Program-made: the position numbers and the translations under genes | Assembly (NCBI GenBank): GCA_002964805.2 | Contig: PUDQ02000001.1 | Location: 4,984,001 to 5,048,000, forward strand | Direction: 5' to 3' | Source: Trametes villosa | Taxonomy: Eukaryota; Basidiomycota; Agaricomycetes; Polyporales; Polyporaceae | Length of the DNA stretch: 64,000 nucleotides | Notes under the pieces: model-generated | Database searches by the model: none | What the model was told of the DNA's origin: nothing | The model's input: the letters and a program-made list of their open reading frames with translations, nothing else | Shown: in pieces, positions 23,836 to 34,321 of the stretch | Layout: the number at the start of each line of letters is the position of its first letter | How positions within the stretch are numbered: position 1 is the stretch's first letter

Positions 23836-24337
23836 CGCATTGCAGGCGGCATGATCCTTGCTGTGTAGGGCCGTGAGAGAGCGCCTACAACCGTGCACGG
23901 GATGCGGTGGGCGGCAGCACTAATGTCATTGTCCGCAGTATTACTGTAGCGGCGCGAGTGGTCGGCGGACGGCGGACGTCGGAAGTCGGACGAAGACCTG
24001 TTGAGGGTTCGCTGTCAGCGTAGTTAGAGTGAAAAGTGCCACCCCAATGCTCTGTAACACGATATAATTCCGTGTAGCAACGTCGTCTAGAACTTGCACT
24101 AGCATACTCAGCCATATGCCTCCCTAGTACGGTGGTATATCGAACAGAAGGGGGAAATAGCTAAAACTATGCACGCCCGTTAGAAAGCCTCTGGTGTGGC
24201 GGAATTCGGGAGATGTTTACGAGGGACCGGGTATGGGGAGAGCCGTTCGGCATCGGACAACGCGGATGTGTGGGTCAACAAGGGAAGTCTAGCAGAAAGG
24301 AATATCATACAGTAGTATACAATCCTCACACACCATG
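23836..24337. other. Spacer between left arm and J-protein gene
   Basis: About 500 bp with no supported gene. It lies downstream of the J-domain gene stop and upstream of the left arm. Confidence 0.5.
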
Positions 24338-25113
24338 TTATGTCCTTGTTTCTTCGTCCGACGGGCTTTCCTGCGCGGCCTTGAGCGCGTTGTACTCCTG
24401 CACCCTCCGTCTAATCTCCCTGCGCCTCTCCTCGCCGAACTCGCGGGCTTCTCTTCGCGCATCGGCCAAGTTCTTCGCGGCGGACAGGTGGGCCTGGTAT
24501 GACGCCGCATATGACGGCCAGACCAACGCTGGACCCAACCCCGCCCCGAGTGCCTGCGTCTGGTCAGCTATCTGTGACCTAGTAGAGAGGTGGAAACGCA
24601 CTATAAGCCCCACAACGAGAATGACTTTATCCTTCCACCGCTCGTCTGCACTCGCTGACCAGGTCTGCTCCTGTGGGTGCTGATACCCTCGCGCGGCTGT
24701 GTACGCGGCGCGAGCGCGCCTTCGTCTCTCAAGCTCCGCGCGATAGACGTCTACGGGGTTCCCAGCCCCATTGGTCTTGCCACGAAGGACGTCGTAGGCA
24801 GCAGTGATGGACTGAAAGCGCCTATGTCGGATTTCAGGTGAGAGGTTCCGCCCGGATGGCGAGTCGGGGTGGTGTATCCGGACGAGCTCGTAGTCTGCGC
24901 AGGGCGGTCAATTTGAGCGTACGCTCCGGAAGTCCCAAGGAGTAGATCCTTACAGCGCGCTTTGACCTCCTTCTGGCTAGCGCCTGCCGGGAGGTGGAAG
25001 ATCTGATGAGGGGTTGGGTGGGCCTGCTTCGGGAAGGGGTAGGAGACGGAGCTAGTGGATGCACATCGCACACAGCGTGCTTTCGGCAGTGCGAGACCGC
25101 GTTGAGATAGCAT
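24338..25113 (-). CDS. J-domain (DnaJ) protein, probably mitochondrial
   Basis: J-domain proteins stimulate Hsp70 ATPases through an HPD motif. Two exons, 25113-24954 and 24894-24338, encode 238 residues with phases closing. The N-terminus MLSQRGLALPKARCVRCAST is basic and lacks acidic residues, like a mitochondrial targeting peptide. The J-domain begins HPTPHQIFHLPAGASQKEVK and continues after the intron with YYELVRIHHPDSPSGRNLSP and RRFQSITAAYDVLRG, so HPD is intact. Past about residue 105 the chain is Arg/Ala-rich with a short hydrophobic segment (DKVILVVGLIV) and a charged C-terminal helix ending SPSDEETRT. No Gly/Phe or zinc-finger domain, so a class C J-protein. It sits in the spacer of the inverted duplication. 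Confidence 0.85.
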
Positions 25114-25664
25114 AATGATAGCCTTGTGTCCGAACACTAGCTTCCAGGTAGACTGAGAGGGCGCATCTATCTGCAGAGGATACCGAGAGGCAGCGGTGGG
25201 GAACCAGAGGCTGAAGCGCCCGGTGTCGGAGGAGCTTATTCGGCATGCCGGCACCGATGGCCGGACTGTTGCTATTCGAACCCTAACCTTCGACTCCTTG
25301 GTTAGCACCCTCATGCATGCGCATCCATCGCCTGGCATACGGCCAGAGGGCTCTCAACGGCTTGATAGAGCAGTAACAACTACCAGAGTGGCAGGTACGC
25401 TCACAAGAATACGGCAATTTACCCGCGGCTTGATGAGCATCGCTGGTCGTCTGGCGTAGGGCTCTTTCCTACCACTACCGGTCCAAGGCTGGGTCCTCCG
25501 GCATTGGCAAACCAGTGGTCGACAATCCTTTGCGAGGTTACTTACTCTGGTTGAGGTTACGAAAGTGTCACCGCTGCAAGAACACGAGTCTCGCCACCCA
25601 CATCTTGTGAAGTGTTGTAGGCGCTCTCTCATCGTAAGCATCACTCTCATTGCTGTGCCCGACC
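25114..25664. other. Upstream region of the J-protein gene
   Basis: Contains the J-protein promoter and the inner edge of the right duplication arm. No additional gene supported. Confidence 0.45.
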
Positions 25665-26158
25665 CTCGCTCACTCCACCTCCAGTGAATTAATGCGAGCA
25701 GCCGCGAGCCGCCCGAAACGCACCCCGAAATGTTGTTCGCGGCGCATCGCAGCCTGTCGGGATTGTGCCCGACAGGGTCTCTGCACCGGCGCCCGACGCG
25801 GATCGGACGATGCGCAGGGTACCGGTGCACCTATGGCGTCACTCCTCCGCACACGCAGTTGGCGGTCGTTCGCATAGCGATGTGCCGCTACCAAGCCTAA
25901 CTTCGCAGCGCAGGAGGCCGCGGTCAGATGCGCTGTATGGAGGAGCGTGTTAGTGGAGTACGTCTCGGTTGCCAGCCCTCGAAACAGAGAAAGGTGGAGT
26001 GCGTACTTCATCTATCGTTTCTCTACCGGTCACATCGGGCTGACACTGCGAGCAGAAGCACATGTGCGTGGTAGCACAGAGGATACTCGAGACAGAGGGC
26101 TGAGGAAACTTAGCGGTACGAGCCGACAAGTCCAGTGCACACCTGAGGGAGGTGAGCG

Positions 26159-26166
26159 TATAAAAG
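26159..26166 (+). promoter_or_regulatory. TATA box of secreted-protein copy B
   Basis: TATAAAAG, 106 bp before ATG 26265, equivalent to the element at 23346-23353. Confidence 0.65.
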
Positions 26167-26264
26167 CCTGCCCTTCTCACTCCAAACTCACCAGCCCACC
26201 AGACATCCTCACCTACATCGACCACCACTTCTATCACCTTCACCACTCATCAACGCCTGTCACC

Positions 26265-26861
26265 ATGCGCTTCTCCGCCATCCTCGCCCTCGTTGCCTCC
26301 GCCGCCCTCGTCTCTGCGACGCCCTCCCCCGCCGACGCGTCCCTCGTCGCCCGCTCCGGCGACGGTAGCATCGCGCTCGCCAAGCGGTCTGGGTGTGGCT
26401 CGACGGGCCCGCTCGGCGACGGCCACTTCATCTGGTGGATCACCGCGTCGTGCACGCCCGGCACGCAGAAGTGAGAATTTCCCTTCTCCTGCCTTGGTCA
26501 TGTACTCATCAGTCGTGCTACGTTCAGGACCTGCCAGGTCACCGATGCGACCGGCTGCCTCCCGGGCGACACCAGCAAGATCGGCTCCGTCGAGGTCGAC
26601 GTGAGTGTCCCTCCTCTCCCGGCCGCACATTGTCTCGGTACTGACAGGTTGTACGCGACAGAACCCGGACGACACGACCCAGATCGCGAAGAAGAGCGGC
26701 ACGAACACCCTGCCGTTCACCTGCCCCACGGGCGGGCAGGTCCGCTGCCAGGCGAACTTCAACGACAACGACGACGGCCCCGGCTACAGCCTCCGCGGTC
26801 AGTCTCTTATGCTTTTCCTATGGCTTTCTCCATACTGACGAGGGAATATATAGTGTTCTAA
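26265..26861 (+). CDS. Small secreted cysteine-rich protein, copy B
   Basis: Exons 26265-26470, 26528-26600, 26662-26797 and 26854-26861 give 140 residues; the last coding exon is 8 nt (Val-Phe-stop). Signal peptide MRFSAILALVASAALVSA, pro-region, Kex2 site LAKR at residues 38-41, then a mature domain of about 99 residues with six cysteines and the hydrophobic patch GHFIWWITAS. The second half is Asp/Asn-rich (NFNDNDDGPGYSLR). Family unknown; secretion is well supported, function is not. Most nucleotide differences from copy A within exons are silent, which suggests both copies are under selection or are homogenised. Confidence 0.84.
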
Positions 26862-27114
26862 GCGGGCTATCCTCCCTTTTTAGCACCCCGAGCTATAAGA
26901 GATAGTTCCCCGCCGTATCCTCCTGTATACATTGTATTATCGTTGTAAGACTGTATCGTGATGGACTAAATCTGATTCGAATAGTACACTGCGCGACATG
27001 AGCTCTGAAACCTCGGGTGCCAACGACCACAACACTCACGCATTATCTGCTTCGACGGCTCGGACGACGCAGATGCGGACCTCGCCTACTCCTATGGCAC
27101 ATTAAGCTCCAGAG

Positions 27115-28560
27115 TCATAACGTTCTGGCCCTCCGCCGGGGAAGAATATGTTCTTCTTGCAGACCGAGATCGCGTTCGGGCTCCGGAAGCCAAATATCCA
27201 CGTACTGTCGTAGCGTAGAGGAATCTGTATCCCAAACCACACGACCGTAAGCATCCACGACACGCGCTGGGCAGCGCCCACAGAAGGTACTCACAAAGAT
27301 CCACAGAGACGACGATCACTTCCGGGACGCCCCCGAGGCGCGTACGCAAGACGTGGGTCCACCAGTGCGCGTCGTGGTACACCGAGTTCTCTTGCACGCT
27401 CACGTTCAGGGTGTGCAGGCCCGCAAGGGGTCCGCCCAGGAGTTCCTTCGTGGCCTCCCCGAAGAGCATGCTGATCGCGGCGAGGCGGCTGGTGCGGTAT
27501 GTGGATGAGAAGTGTTTATCCTCGCCGGGGAGCAGGCATGGTGCGAGCCGGAGGTCGATGGTGTGTATGTGGAGGGAGGAGATGTTCCGCAAGACGTCAC
27601 GGAAGCGGTTGGCGCATTCATCGAACGATCGGGTGTCCGTTGTTGGGCCGTTGGGAGGGTGGGGCTCGGTCTCCGCGACCGCGACCGAGAGGGACAGGGT
27701 GAGGTGCTGAAGGTTCTCGTACGAGGAGATGCATTCGCATATGTTCGCTGCATATATGCGGTTAAAGAGTATACATCGGACACAGGTGGACTGCGACACG
27801 TACCCCAAGGCCAGGACGTTTCGGGATTGCTTAGATGCAAGCTCGTCACTGCGGTTCCGAGAACTTGGAGAACTGGCGGGAAATGGTCTAGGCCCTGTAG
27901 TAAACGAGTAAGCACAACACAAAAGTTGACACACGGATGGCACTTACCCACAACGTAAGTGCTTGAAGGTTAGCATGGACCCTCTTCTGGGAGAGGGCGA
28001 CAATCCTCTCGCATTCATGCGGCGTAGCGTCCTTCACAAACTTCGCAAGCCCACAAGTAAGCTCTCGCAGCTGGGGCAGCGACCACACGAGCCGGACCAT
28101 ATCCTTGACAGTCTGAAAGACCGTGTTCGATATGTTCAGCGCGCGGATGCTCTGCGGCGCAACGCACGCAAGCTGCGCCGCCGTCCCGTACGGGTACACC
28201 GCCCACTTCAGCTGGCCCAGCCTCAGCTCCCGCAAATTCCTGAGCTTCAGCAGCGGGAACACGAGCGGGAGGAAGCCGTGCTCGTGCATGCGCGGGGATG
28301 ATGCGCAGCGTGCGCACCCACGCCGCCCAGTGCGGGTGCGCGTCGAGCTGCTCCATGAACCGCGTTATCGCAGCCTCGGTGCGGAAGCGCACGTCGCGGA
28401 GGAGCAGCAGGCGGCTCCGCGGCACCCACGCCCAGCACGTCAGCGCGGCTGCACGCAGGGCGCGGTAGCGGGCGCGGAAGAAGTGTTCGTCGCCGAGGTG
28501 GTCGATGATGTGTTCGCATACTTCGATGGGGACCCTCCAGCCTGCGTTATGTTGGGCCAT
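27115..28560 (-). CDS. F-box/LRR-like protein with apparent frameshift
   Basis: F-box proteins recruit substrates to SCF ubiquitin ligases. ATG 28560 starts MAQHNAGWRVPIEVCEHIID, a typical mushroom F-box opening, followed by TCWAWVPRSRLLLLRDVRF. Leucine-rich repeats follow: LLKLRNLRELRLGQLKW, LVWSLPQLRELTCGLAKFV, VLGTAVTSLHLSNPE, NLQHLTLSLSVAVAETEP, LAGLHTLNVSVQ. Introns end the exons near 27951, 27825 and 27290; the final exon reads STLRQYVDIWLPEPERDLGL and stops at 27115-27117. The oddity is near 28280-28295: the first frame reads LRIIPAHAR while the LRR part (MHEHGFLPLVFPLLK) is in another frame with no intron between. A 1-2 base insertion or deletion explains it, so the gene is either damaged or carries a sequencing error. 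The last intron and stop are uncertain; an unspliced reading ends at 27092. Confidence 0.75.
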
Positions 28561-29119
28561 GGGGGTTCGCGTGGCCGACAGATGGTCCTTGTAGTGGGTT
28601 GTCGCGGTGCCTGAGCTGGGGTGACCGCGGACCTCCGGGCTTATGAAGGAGAGAAGGCCCGTGGGACGCCTGTCATGCCGCAGAGCCGGAAGGCGACGGG
28701 TACTGTTCTGGACTCCCTGCTTGCTTGTTAGACGACGTCAGGGTGGTGGGCATAGCGTGCGACATTGGGATGATTCAGAGATGCGACGCGTATGTGGACG
28801 CCCGTGGAAGTTATACCGTGAACGTTCGTCGATAATACCGCCCTGGCACCCACGAGACGAGCGTCGCCGATCAGTCAAGCGGTTCCGCAAGATGCTAGCT
28901 TCAGTCTATTCGTGGGTAGCGACACGAGAGCGATAGCAACATCTATGATAGAGGATGCACGGACGCCTTCTGCGCTACTTCGACAGCGTGGGGTACGGCT
29001 ACAAACGGTACCAGTCTAGAAAATCTTCTAATACTCTATCATCTAAATCTATCAGTGGTAATAACGCGACGCCCGCGATGACCAAGGAGAATCAAAGCAC
29101 GACTAAAGCACGTACAACA
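28561..29119. other. Intergenic
   Basis: Upstream of the F-box gene and downstream of the methyltransferase gene. A plus-strand open frame at 28643-28936 is Arg-rich with no motif and is not believed. Confidence 0.5.
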
Positions 29120-30346
29120 TCAAACCCATCCAATCACATAATGCACATACTCGACCTCGACCCCAGGCCGAGCGTCCCCAGCTTCGCATACGATCGCGTC
29201 CTGCTCCAGGATGCACAGCTTCTGAGCGTGTCCAGCTTCGGCAGAGGCAGAAGGCGCGAGTGTATCCGGTGTTGCGTGAGGGAAGAGCTCCTCTACCGTA
29301 CGCGACTCCGACGCATGTGTGTGACGGAGGGGGATGAGAAGGTGGAAGCGCGGAGATGGACTTCCTTCGGTACCCCCAGGTCGACGAAGGAGCGCAGCCA
29401 CCGTGTCCCGAATCCAATGCGCATGCTCCGGCTCGTAGACGATGTCCGCGCCGAAGATGAGATCGAATGGTCGGTCGAACGGTACCACAGAAGGAGGACA
29501 ACTACCGAAGGCGGGCGAGAACTCGGACCAGTCTAGTGCATGCACGGAGGGGAGGACGAGGTTCGCGCTAGCGTTCAACGAGATGTTGCGAGACAGGTTT
29601 TCTAACACCGCGGGGTGGTAGTCCGACGCGATGACGGCTGTTGCTGCGAAGTTGACGTGGGTTTGTGCACTTCGCGCGGAGAGGTACGACGAGATGGCCA
29701 GGCTGACAAGACCAGTTCCGGCACCGAGCTCGAGGATGCGAGGGCCGCGCGCGACGGCGTCGTCGGAAAGTCCGAACCGCCCTGGACTCTCAAGGATCAT
29801 CTCGGCGAGGAGACACGCACCGCCCCAGGTATGCGCACCGACAGTCGGCTCATCCCCGTCCACAGAGATCGGGATGTCGGTGAGCTGGACTTCGAAGGGT
29901 GAGTCGAGGAGTGGTGACCGGAAGGGGAACCGCCGCGTGATGGTACCGGCGGCGGCGGAGCCAGCGCAGACAGCGAGAAGCGAAGCAGTACGCTGAACGA
30001 GCTCGTCCACCTTCTCTTCGAAGTCCCGTCCATCTTGTTTCTCTCCTTCCATAGAGGGGTCTTGCAGAAGCGACGCCTGTGCGACTAGGGCTGTGAGCCA
30101 GCGAACGGCGTACGCCCGCTCGAACTCATCCGCCCGCAATTCGGCCTGCGCCTCTACATCCTCGGGCCCGCCAGCATGCTTGACAAAATGGTGTTTGACT
30201 TTGCGGTTGACGCGCCGAGTTCCACGTACAGGGGGATTGTAAATCGTTCGTAGGTATTCAACCAGGCTGCCTAGGACCTCGACCGAGTGTTCGTGAATGC
30301 TCCGGATGGGTGGAAGGCGAGCAGATGGAGGGGTAAGAACGGTCAT
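29120..30346 (-). CDS. Protein lysine methyltransferase, METTL21/EFM type (Methyltransf_16)
   Basis: SAM-dependent enzymes of this family methylate lysines on elongation factors and chaperones. Single exon of 408 residues, unusual among the intron-rich neighbours. I chose ATG 30346 (MTVLTPPSARLPPIRSIHEH); the open frame extends a little further upstream only through a non-ATG codon. The family signatures are present: TVGAHTWGGACLLAEMILES (the W-G box before motif I), ILELGAGTGLVSLAIS (motif I, SAM loop), VIASDYHPAVLENLSRNI (motif II), ALDWSEF, and FDLIFGADIVYEPEHA (motif IV region). The N-terminal 150 residues resemble other fungal members and include a basic patch. The C-terminus ends VHYVIGWV. 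The substrate cannot be assigned. Confidence 0.85.
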   Translation of the reverse strand: MTVLTPPSARLPPIRSIHEHSVEVLGSLVEYLRTIYNPPVRGTRRVNRKVKHHFVKHAGGPEDVEAQAELRADEFERAYAVRWLTALVAQASLLQDPSMEGEKQDGRDFEEKVDELVQRTASLLAVCAGSAAAGTITRRFPFRSPLLDSPFEVQLTDIPISVDGDEPTVGAHTWGGACLLAEMILESPGRFGLSDDAVARGPRILELGAGTGLVSLAISSYLSARSAQTHVNFAATAVIASDYHPAVLENLSRNISLNASANLVLPSVHALDWSEFSPAFGSCPPSVVPFDRPFDLIFGADIVYEPEHAHWIRDTVAALLRRPGGTEGSPSPRFHLLIPLRHTHASESRTVEELFPHATPDTLAPSASAEAGHAQKLCILEQDAIVCEAGDARPGVEVEYVHYVIGWV

Positions 30347-30949
30347 GCGGCAACAAAGCCCGCACAGGACAGCCCGCGGGTAGAGAACGCAAAGTGTCAA
30401 TCCCGCGATTTGTTTGTTCGAAGGACCCAGAGGTGGTGGTGGTGGATGGTAGGAAATCTTTGGCGCTCACGATATCGGGGTAGCGGCCGTGCGGCCCGAC
30501 CTGGCCCGACTGCCGATGGCTGCCGCGGAGTCGCGCGGAGTTGGCGCCCACTTCAGGTCAGTCGTTTCGTGCGTAGTACTTCACGTACGCGGCGACCACG
30601 TTCTAGTACTTACTTGTTCTGCCAGCTGGTATGTAGCAACACTCGTACAGCTATTCTGCTGCGAACGAAAGGATATACCGCTGATGGTCACTCTGTCGAC
30701 GTCTCTTGTGCCGCACTTAAACCATACGGTTACCGGTACCATTTCAAGCTCCAAGTGCTGTACTGTGACCGACGACCGTGTAAATGTCAGTCCCCTCCTT
30801 CTCTCTTACATCGCAAAAGTCTTGCAATTGTGTGCATGCCATCTCCCTTGGTCCCTCCCCACATCTCTTCGTCCCCCTAATGGCCAGTCGTTAGCCCCTG
30901 CAAGCTCTACACTTACCCCAGTCTCCCAAGTCAGGCCGAAGACACCAAG
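30347..30949. promoter_or_regulatory. Divergent intergenic, methyltransferase gene and MYND copy 4
   Basis: 603 bp between two divergent start codons. No clear TATA box on either strand. CT-rich tracts precede MYND copy 4 (about 30790-30880). Confidence 0.45.
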
Positions 30950-32271
30950 ATGATGCCCATACATAGTACTTTCGACGTGTACCCGCTGAACAAAGGCCAG
31001 CCCTTCTACGAAAACATGGAACATTACATATCAGCGCGCCTAGCGTGCCTTTACGACCACCGTGTTGACCACGACTTCACCAAGGTGGCCCAGGACGCGT
31101 CAAGCTATCTCACCGAGTGGACAGGAGAACGCATCATTGAGCGCGCGAGCTCAGGAGATCCGGACGCGGTGCTCGATATGGCGATCAGGTGCGCTGCAAT
31201 GTGCGCCCTTCCACCGTCCTGGGGTGTGCTGATCAGGAACCCTCAGATATCTGAGCGGATGCGGCACAGTAAGGCAGAATTTCGAGGGCGCGCTGTACGT
31301 CCTCGACGCAATCCTCGACCCTACCTGTGATCGCGCATGCTGCGCGGGCGATCGTATCACTCCTACCATCATCGCACAGGCGCACTCCTGCGCCGCGAGC
31401 GCGCTTCTTGCGAAGCTCGCCCTCCCGCCCGATCAAGTCCTCGACCTGTATGAGGACGAGGCCCGCTTTGACCGTGCCGAGACGAAACAAGCGAACGCAT
31501 CCGGCGACCCCGCAGTAGCGCGCCTCGCGCTCGCCGTGCATCACGCGAACGAGAGTGCCAAGGCGGGGCTTGTCTCCTCGACAGTTCTGCGCGTCGGCCA
31601 AGTCGCGCGCGAGACGGCGGCGAAGCTCGGCGTCGATACATCGCAGTTAGGACGCTCGCGCCATATGCGCTACCTGTCGCGGGCGGTGGATGCGCGCTTG
31701 GAGGTGATGTGGGCGGAGGAGCGTACGAGGCTGAAGAAGGCAGCGAAGAGTCCGAATGACTACGTTTGCGCAACGGAAGGGTGTGGGATACGCGCGGAGG
31801 GCCGGACAGCGCTTAGGGCATGCGCCGGGAAGTGTCCTCCCGACCTCAAGCCTCATTACTGCAGCAAGAAATGCCAGACGAAGGTGCGCCGTTTATACTG
31901 ATACTATTACGGCGAGGACGCTGAGCCTGTAGTAGGACTGGCCAAAGCACAAGACGGTGTGCAAAGGTGGGTCCGAAAAGGCACTCAGCGTGAAAGACAA
32001 GGCGAAGGCGCTCGAACTCTTCGCACCGGGAGACGGCGAAGACGAAGATGAGACTCCGCTGGACGAGCCGGACACTTCTAGCCGGCCACTGGAACACGGT
32101 CCGCCGGGACACACGCGTACCATCGACATTCCCGCGCCGAACGCCCCCGGGGGCTCAATCCACATCAGTTCAAACACGCTCGCGCCCGAAGCAATGAGGT
32201 CGCTCCGTACAGAGTTATCGAAGCTCATGGTGGGCGAGCCGTCGGGGTCCGGGAGGTCTAGGATCGGGTAA
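30950..32271 (+). CDS. MYND zinc-finger protein with Sel1-like repeats, cluster copy 4
   Basis: Function unknown. Exons 30950-31188, 31247-31883 and 31936-32271 give 403 residues. The N-terminus is MMPIHSTFDVYPLNKGQPFY. The Sel1-like repeat crosses intron 1: ASSGDPDAVLDMAIR then YLSGCGTVRQNFEGALYVLD. Then come LALAVHHANESAKAGLVSST and GVDTSQLGRSRHMRYLS. The finger is complete: VCATEGC, RACAGKC, HYCSKKC, and after the phase-0 intron DWPKHKTVC. The tail has an acidic stretch (GDGEDEDETPLDEPD) and the shared box DIPAPNAPGGSIHISSNTL. The TAA at 32269-32271 overlaps a perfect donor GTAAGT followed by an acceptor CAG near 32314, so an alternative longer C-terminus by a fourth exon is possible. Confidence 0.84.
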
Positions 32272-32920
32272 GTCCGTTCGTGGCCGTTTACGAAGAAGTT
32301 GCTCACATGCAGGCAGCGAGTAGCTAGACGTGCGAATGCCACCGATCCACGAGGTTGTATGAACAGGATTTTTATCGCTTGGCGAATCGAGTCCTATCAT
32401 TATTGGGGCTTTGGATGGTGCCTCGCACTACGTTCTGCCATCAGTCGCCTTGTCGAGCAATGGTAGACACCCTCTTGCACACCACATCCGGGAGAAGTTA
32501 TCGCATGATATCGGCATGATCGATGCGACGTGTGCTATAGGGCGCATCCTGTCGACTTCGACAATCCCTCTCCTCGCTACGTACATACGAGGAATTCGCA
32601 TTTCTACTTGAAGGCACTCAGACGATCGCCCACGCGGGCCGAGGTTCGCGCCGCGGCCTCGACAAGCCACACCGACTTCCATCTCAAGAGACGCTTTATC
32701 ATTCTGTCAGAAGTACGTCCCCCGACTGTGGTTACAGCAAACTGACGATGAAGCACTGCAGAAGCCTGGAAGCAGGGTACGCACGCCGCACGCGCGATGG
32801 AACGATACAAAGACATTCCCGAACCTCTTTTTCCACAAGCTCACCCCCGCCCGCCCCGGAAAACGCCTGCGCAGCGCATACCCCCCATTCTCCACTCTCC
32901 CCTCATACACACTGTCAACG
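32272..32920. other. Intergenic between MYND copies 4 and 5
   Basis: About 650 bp. Pyrimidine-rich leader just before ATG 32921. No separate gene supported. Confidence 0.5.
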
Positions 32921-34321
32921 ATGTCGTCTGAAATGCACGTAGCTGGCCAAAGACTGAACATCGGCGTTACCAGGATCGATCCGACGCTCCCGTTCTACAA
33001 GGACATGGACCGCTACATCCTCGTGAAGTCCAGATGCCTAAAGGACTATCACATCGACCTGGACTGGAAGATCGCGCTCGAGGACACCTCGCATCACCTC
33101 ACGAGGAATCGTGGGAGCAGCACCGTGGATGCCGCTTACGCAGGCAACCCGGAAGCTATCCTGGACCTCGCTGTGCGGTAAGCTCATCTTCAGCATATTC
33201 GAGACAACTTCGAACCGTAATGTCGGCTCTCTGCGCGTCATAGATATCTAAGCGGATGCGGTCGGCCCAACAAAAGTCCCGAAGGCGCCCTCTTCATCCT
33301 CGATGCTTTCCTGCACCCTGAAAGCCGCGAGATGCCCTATATCGGCGGCTTCGCATCGACTATACACATGGCGAAGGCGCATTCTCTCGCCATCCACGCC
33401 TACCTTGACAAAATTCTCGCCACACCCGCCGAGCGCGCCGCCATGGAGGCTGAAGGACGTGCGCTCCGCCGCCTTCGTCCAGCGACTGCAGGACCGGGAC
33501 TTGGGCCCGAGACGGGGGCACTTGCCGTGTTCGCGGACTTCGTCGCCGCACTGCACCACGCGAACGAAAGCGCCCAGCGCGGTCTCGTCTCGGCGGCCGT
33601 GCTGCGCGTCGCGTTCATGCTGCGTGACGTTGGCGCGTCGCTCGGCGTCGACCTCGCACAGGCGGTGCGCCGGAGCCGGCGCTATCATCCGGTATGGCGC
33701 GTGCTGACCCGGAGGCTGGAGGAGATCCACGACGAGGAGCGGAAAAGGCAGAGGAAGAAGGAGAGAGAGCCGCTAGCGTACGCGTGCGCGGCAGAGGGGT
33801 GCGGTATTCGCGCGGAGGGCCGCGCCGCACTGCGCGCGTGCGCGGGGAGTTGCCCGGCCGACTTGAAGCCGCGCTATTGTAGCATGAGCTGTCAGCGGAA
33901 GGTGAGTAGGCGCCACTGTTCACGACTTCTGGTGTTGATGTGATGTACCTAGGATTGGCCGCGACACAAGGAGGTTTGCAAGCCTGGCTCTGAGAGCAAA
34001 CCTTTCGTTGTGACAAGCGGAATGAAGGCTCAGGTTCTCGCCCTCTTCGAGCTCGGCAATCCAGGGGACGGCGAGGACGAAGCAGAAGAAGACAGCCCAA
34101 GTGGTAGGGCGGGTCTCCAAGAAGACGTTGAGGACGAATCGGATTCGGTGAACGCGTCTTCCGAGCCGTGTCCTCCTGGTCCGGGGCGCACCATCGACTT
34201 TCGGGTGCCAGGAGTGCCGGGCGGCTCGATGTGCATCACCTCGGACACATTGGATGCGGCGATGCTGAAGGACATATGCAAGGAGCTTACGAAGCTCATG
34301 CGAGGCGACGCTATGGATTGA
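32921..34321 (+). CDS. MYND zinc-finger protein with Sel1-like repeats, cluster copy 5
   Basis: Function unknown. Exons 32921-33177, 33244-33901 and 33953-34321 give 427 residues; exon 1 is 257 nt, the same length as in copies 1 and 6. N-terminus MSSEMHVAGQRLNIGVTRID. Sel1-like repeat YAGNPEAILDLAVR joined to YLSGCGRPNKSPEGALFILD, then KAHSLAIHAYLDKILATPAE and ALHHANESAQRGLVSAAVLR. Finger: ACAAEGC, RACAGSC, RYCSMSC, DWPRHKEVC. Acidic linker GNPGDGEDEAEEDSPSG and a box DFRVPGVPGGSMCITSDTL close to the C-terminus KLMRGDAMD. Closest to copies 1 and 4 by eye. Confidence 0.86.

Larger units (their letters stand above)
25665..26861 (+). repeat. Inverted duplication, right arm
   Basis: Mirror copy of 22650-23835, about 1.2 kb long, with 1.8 kb between the arms. 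Similarity includes the promoter and 5' UTR (for example ACATCGACCACCACTTCT in both), the four-exon gene, and about 480 bp upstream of the TATA box. Confidence 0.75.

Noticed and set aside
22650..26861. Inverted arms as terminal repeats of a large transposon
   Set aside because: Arms contain a complete four-exon gene and no transposase or target duplication was found around them; a segmental inverted duplication fits better.
30346..30400. Earlier start for the methyltransferase
   Set aside because: The longer frame begins at a TTG, not an ATG. The first ATG is at 30346.
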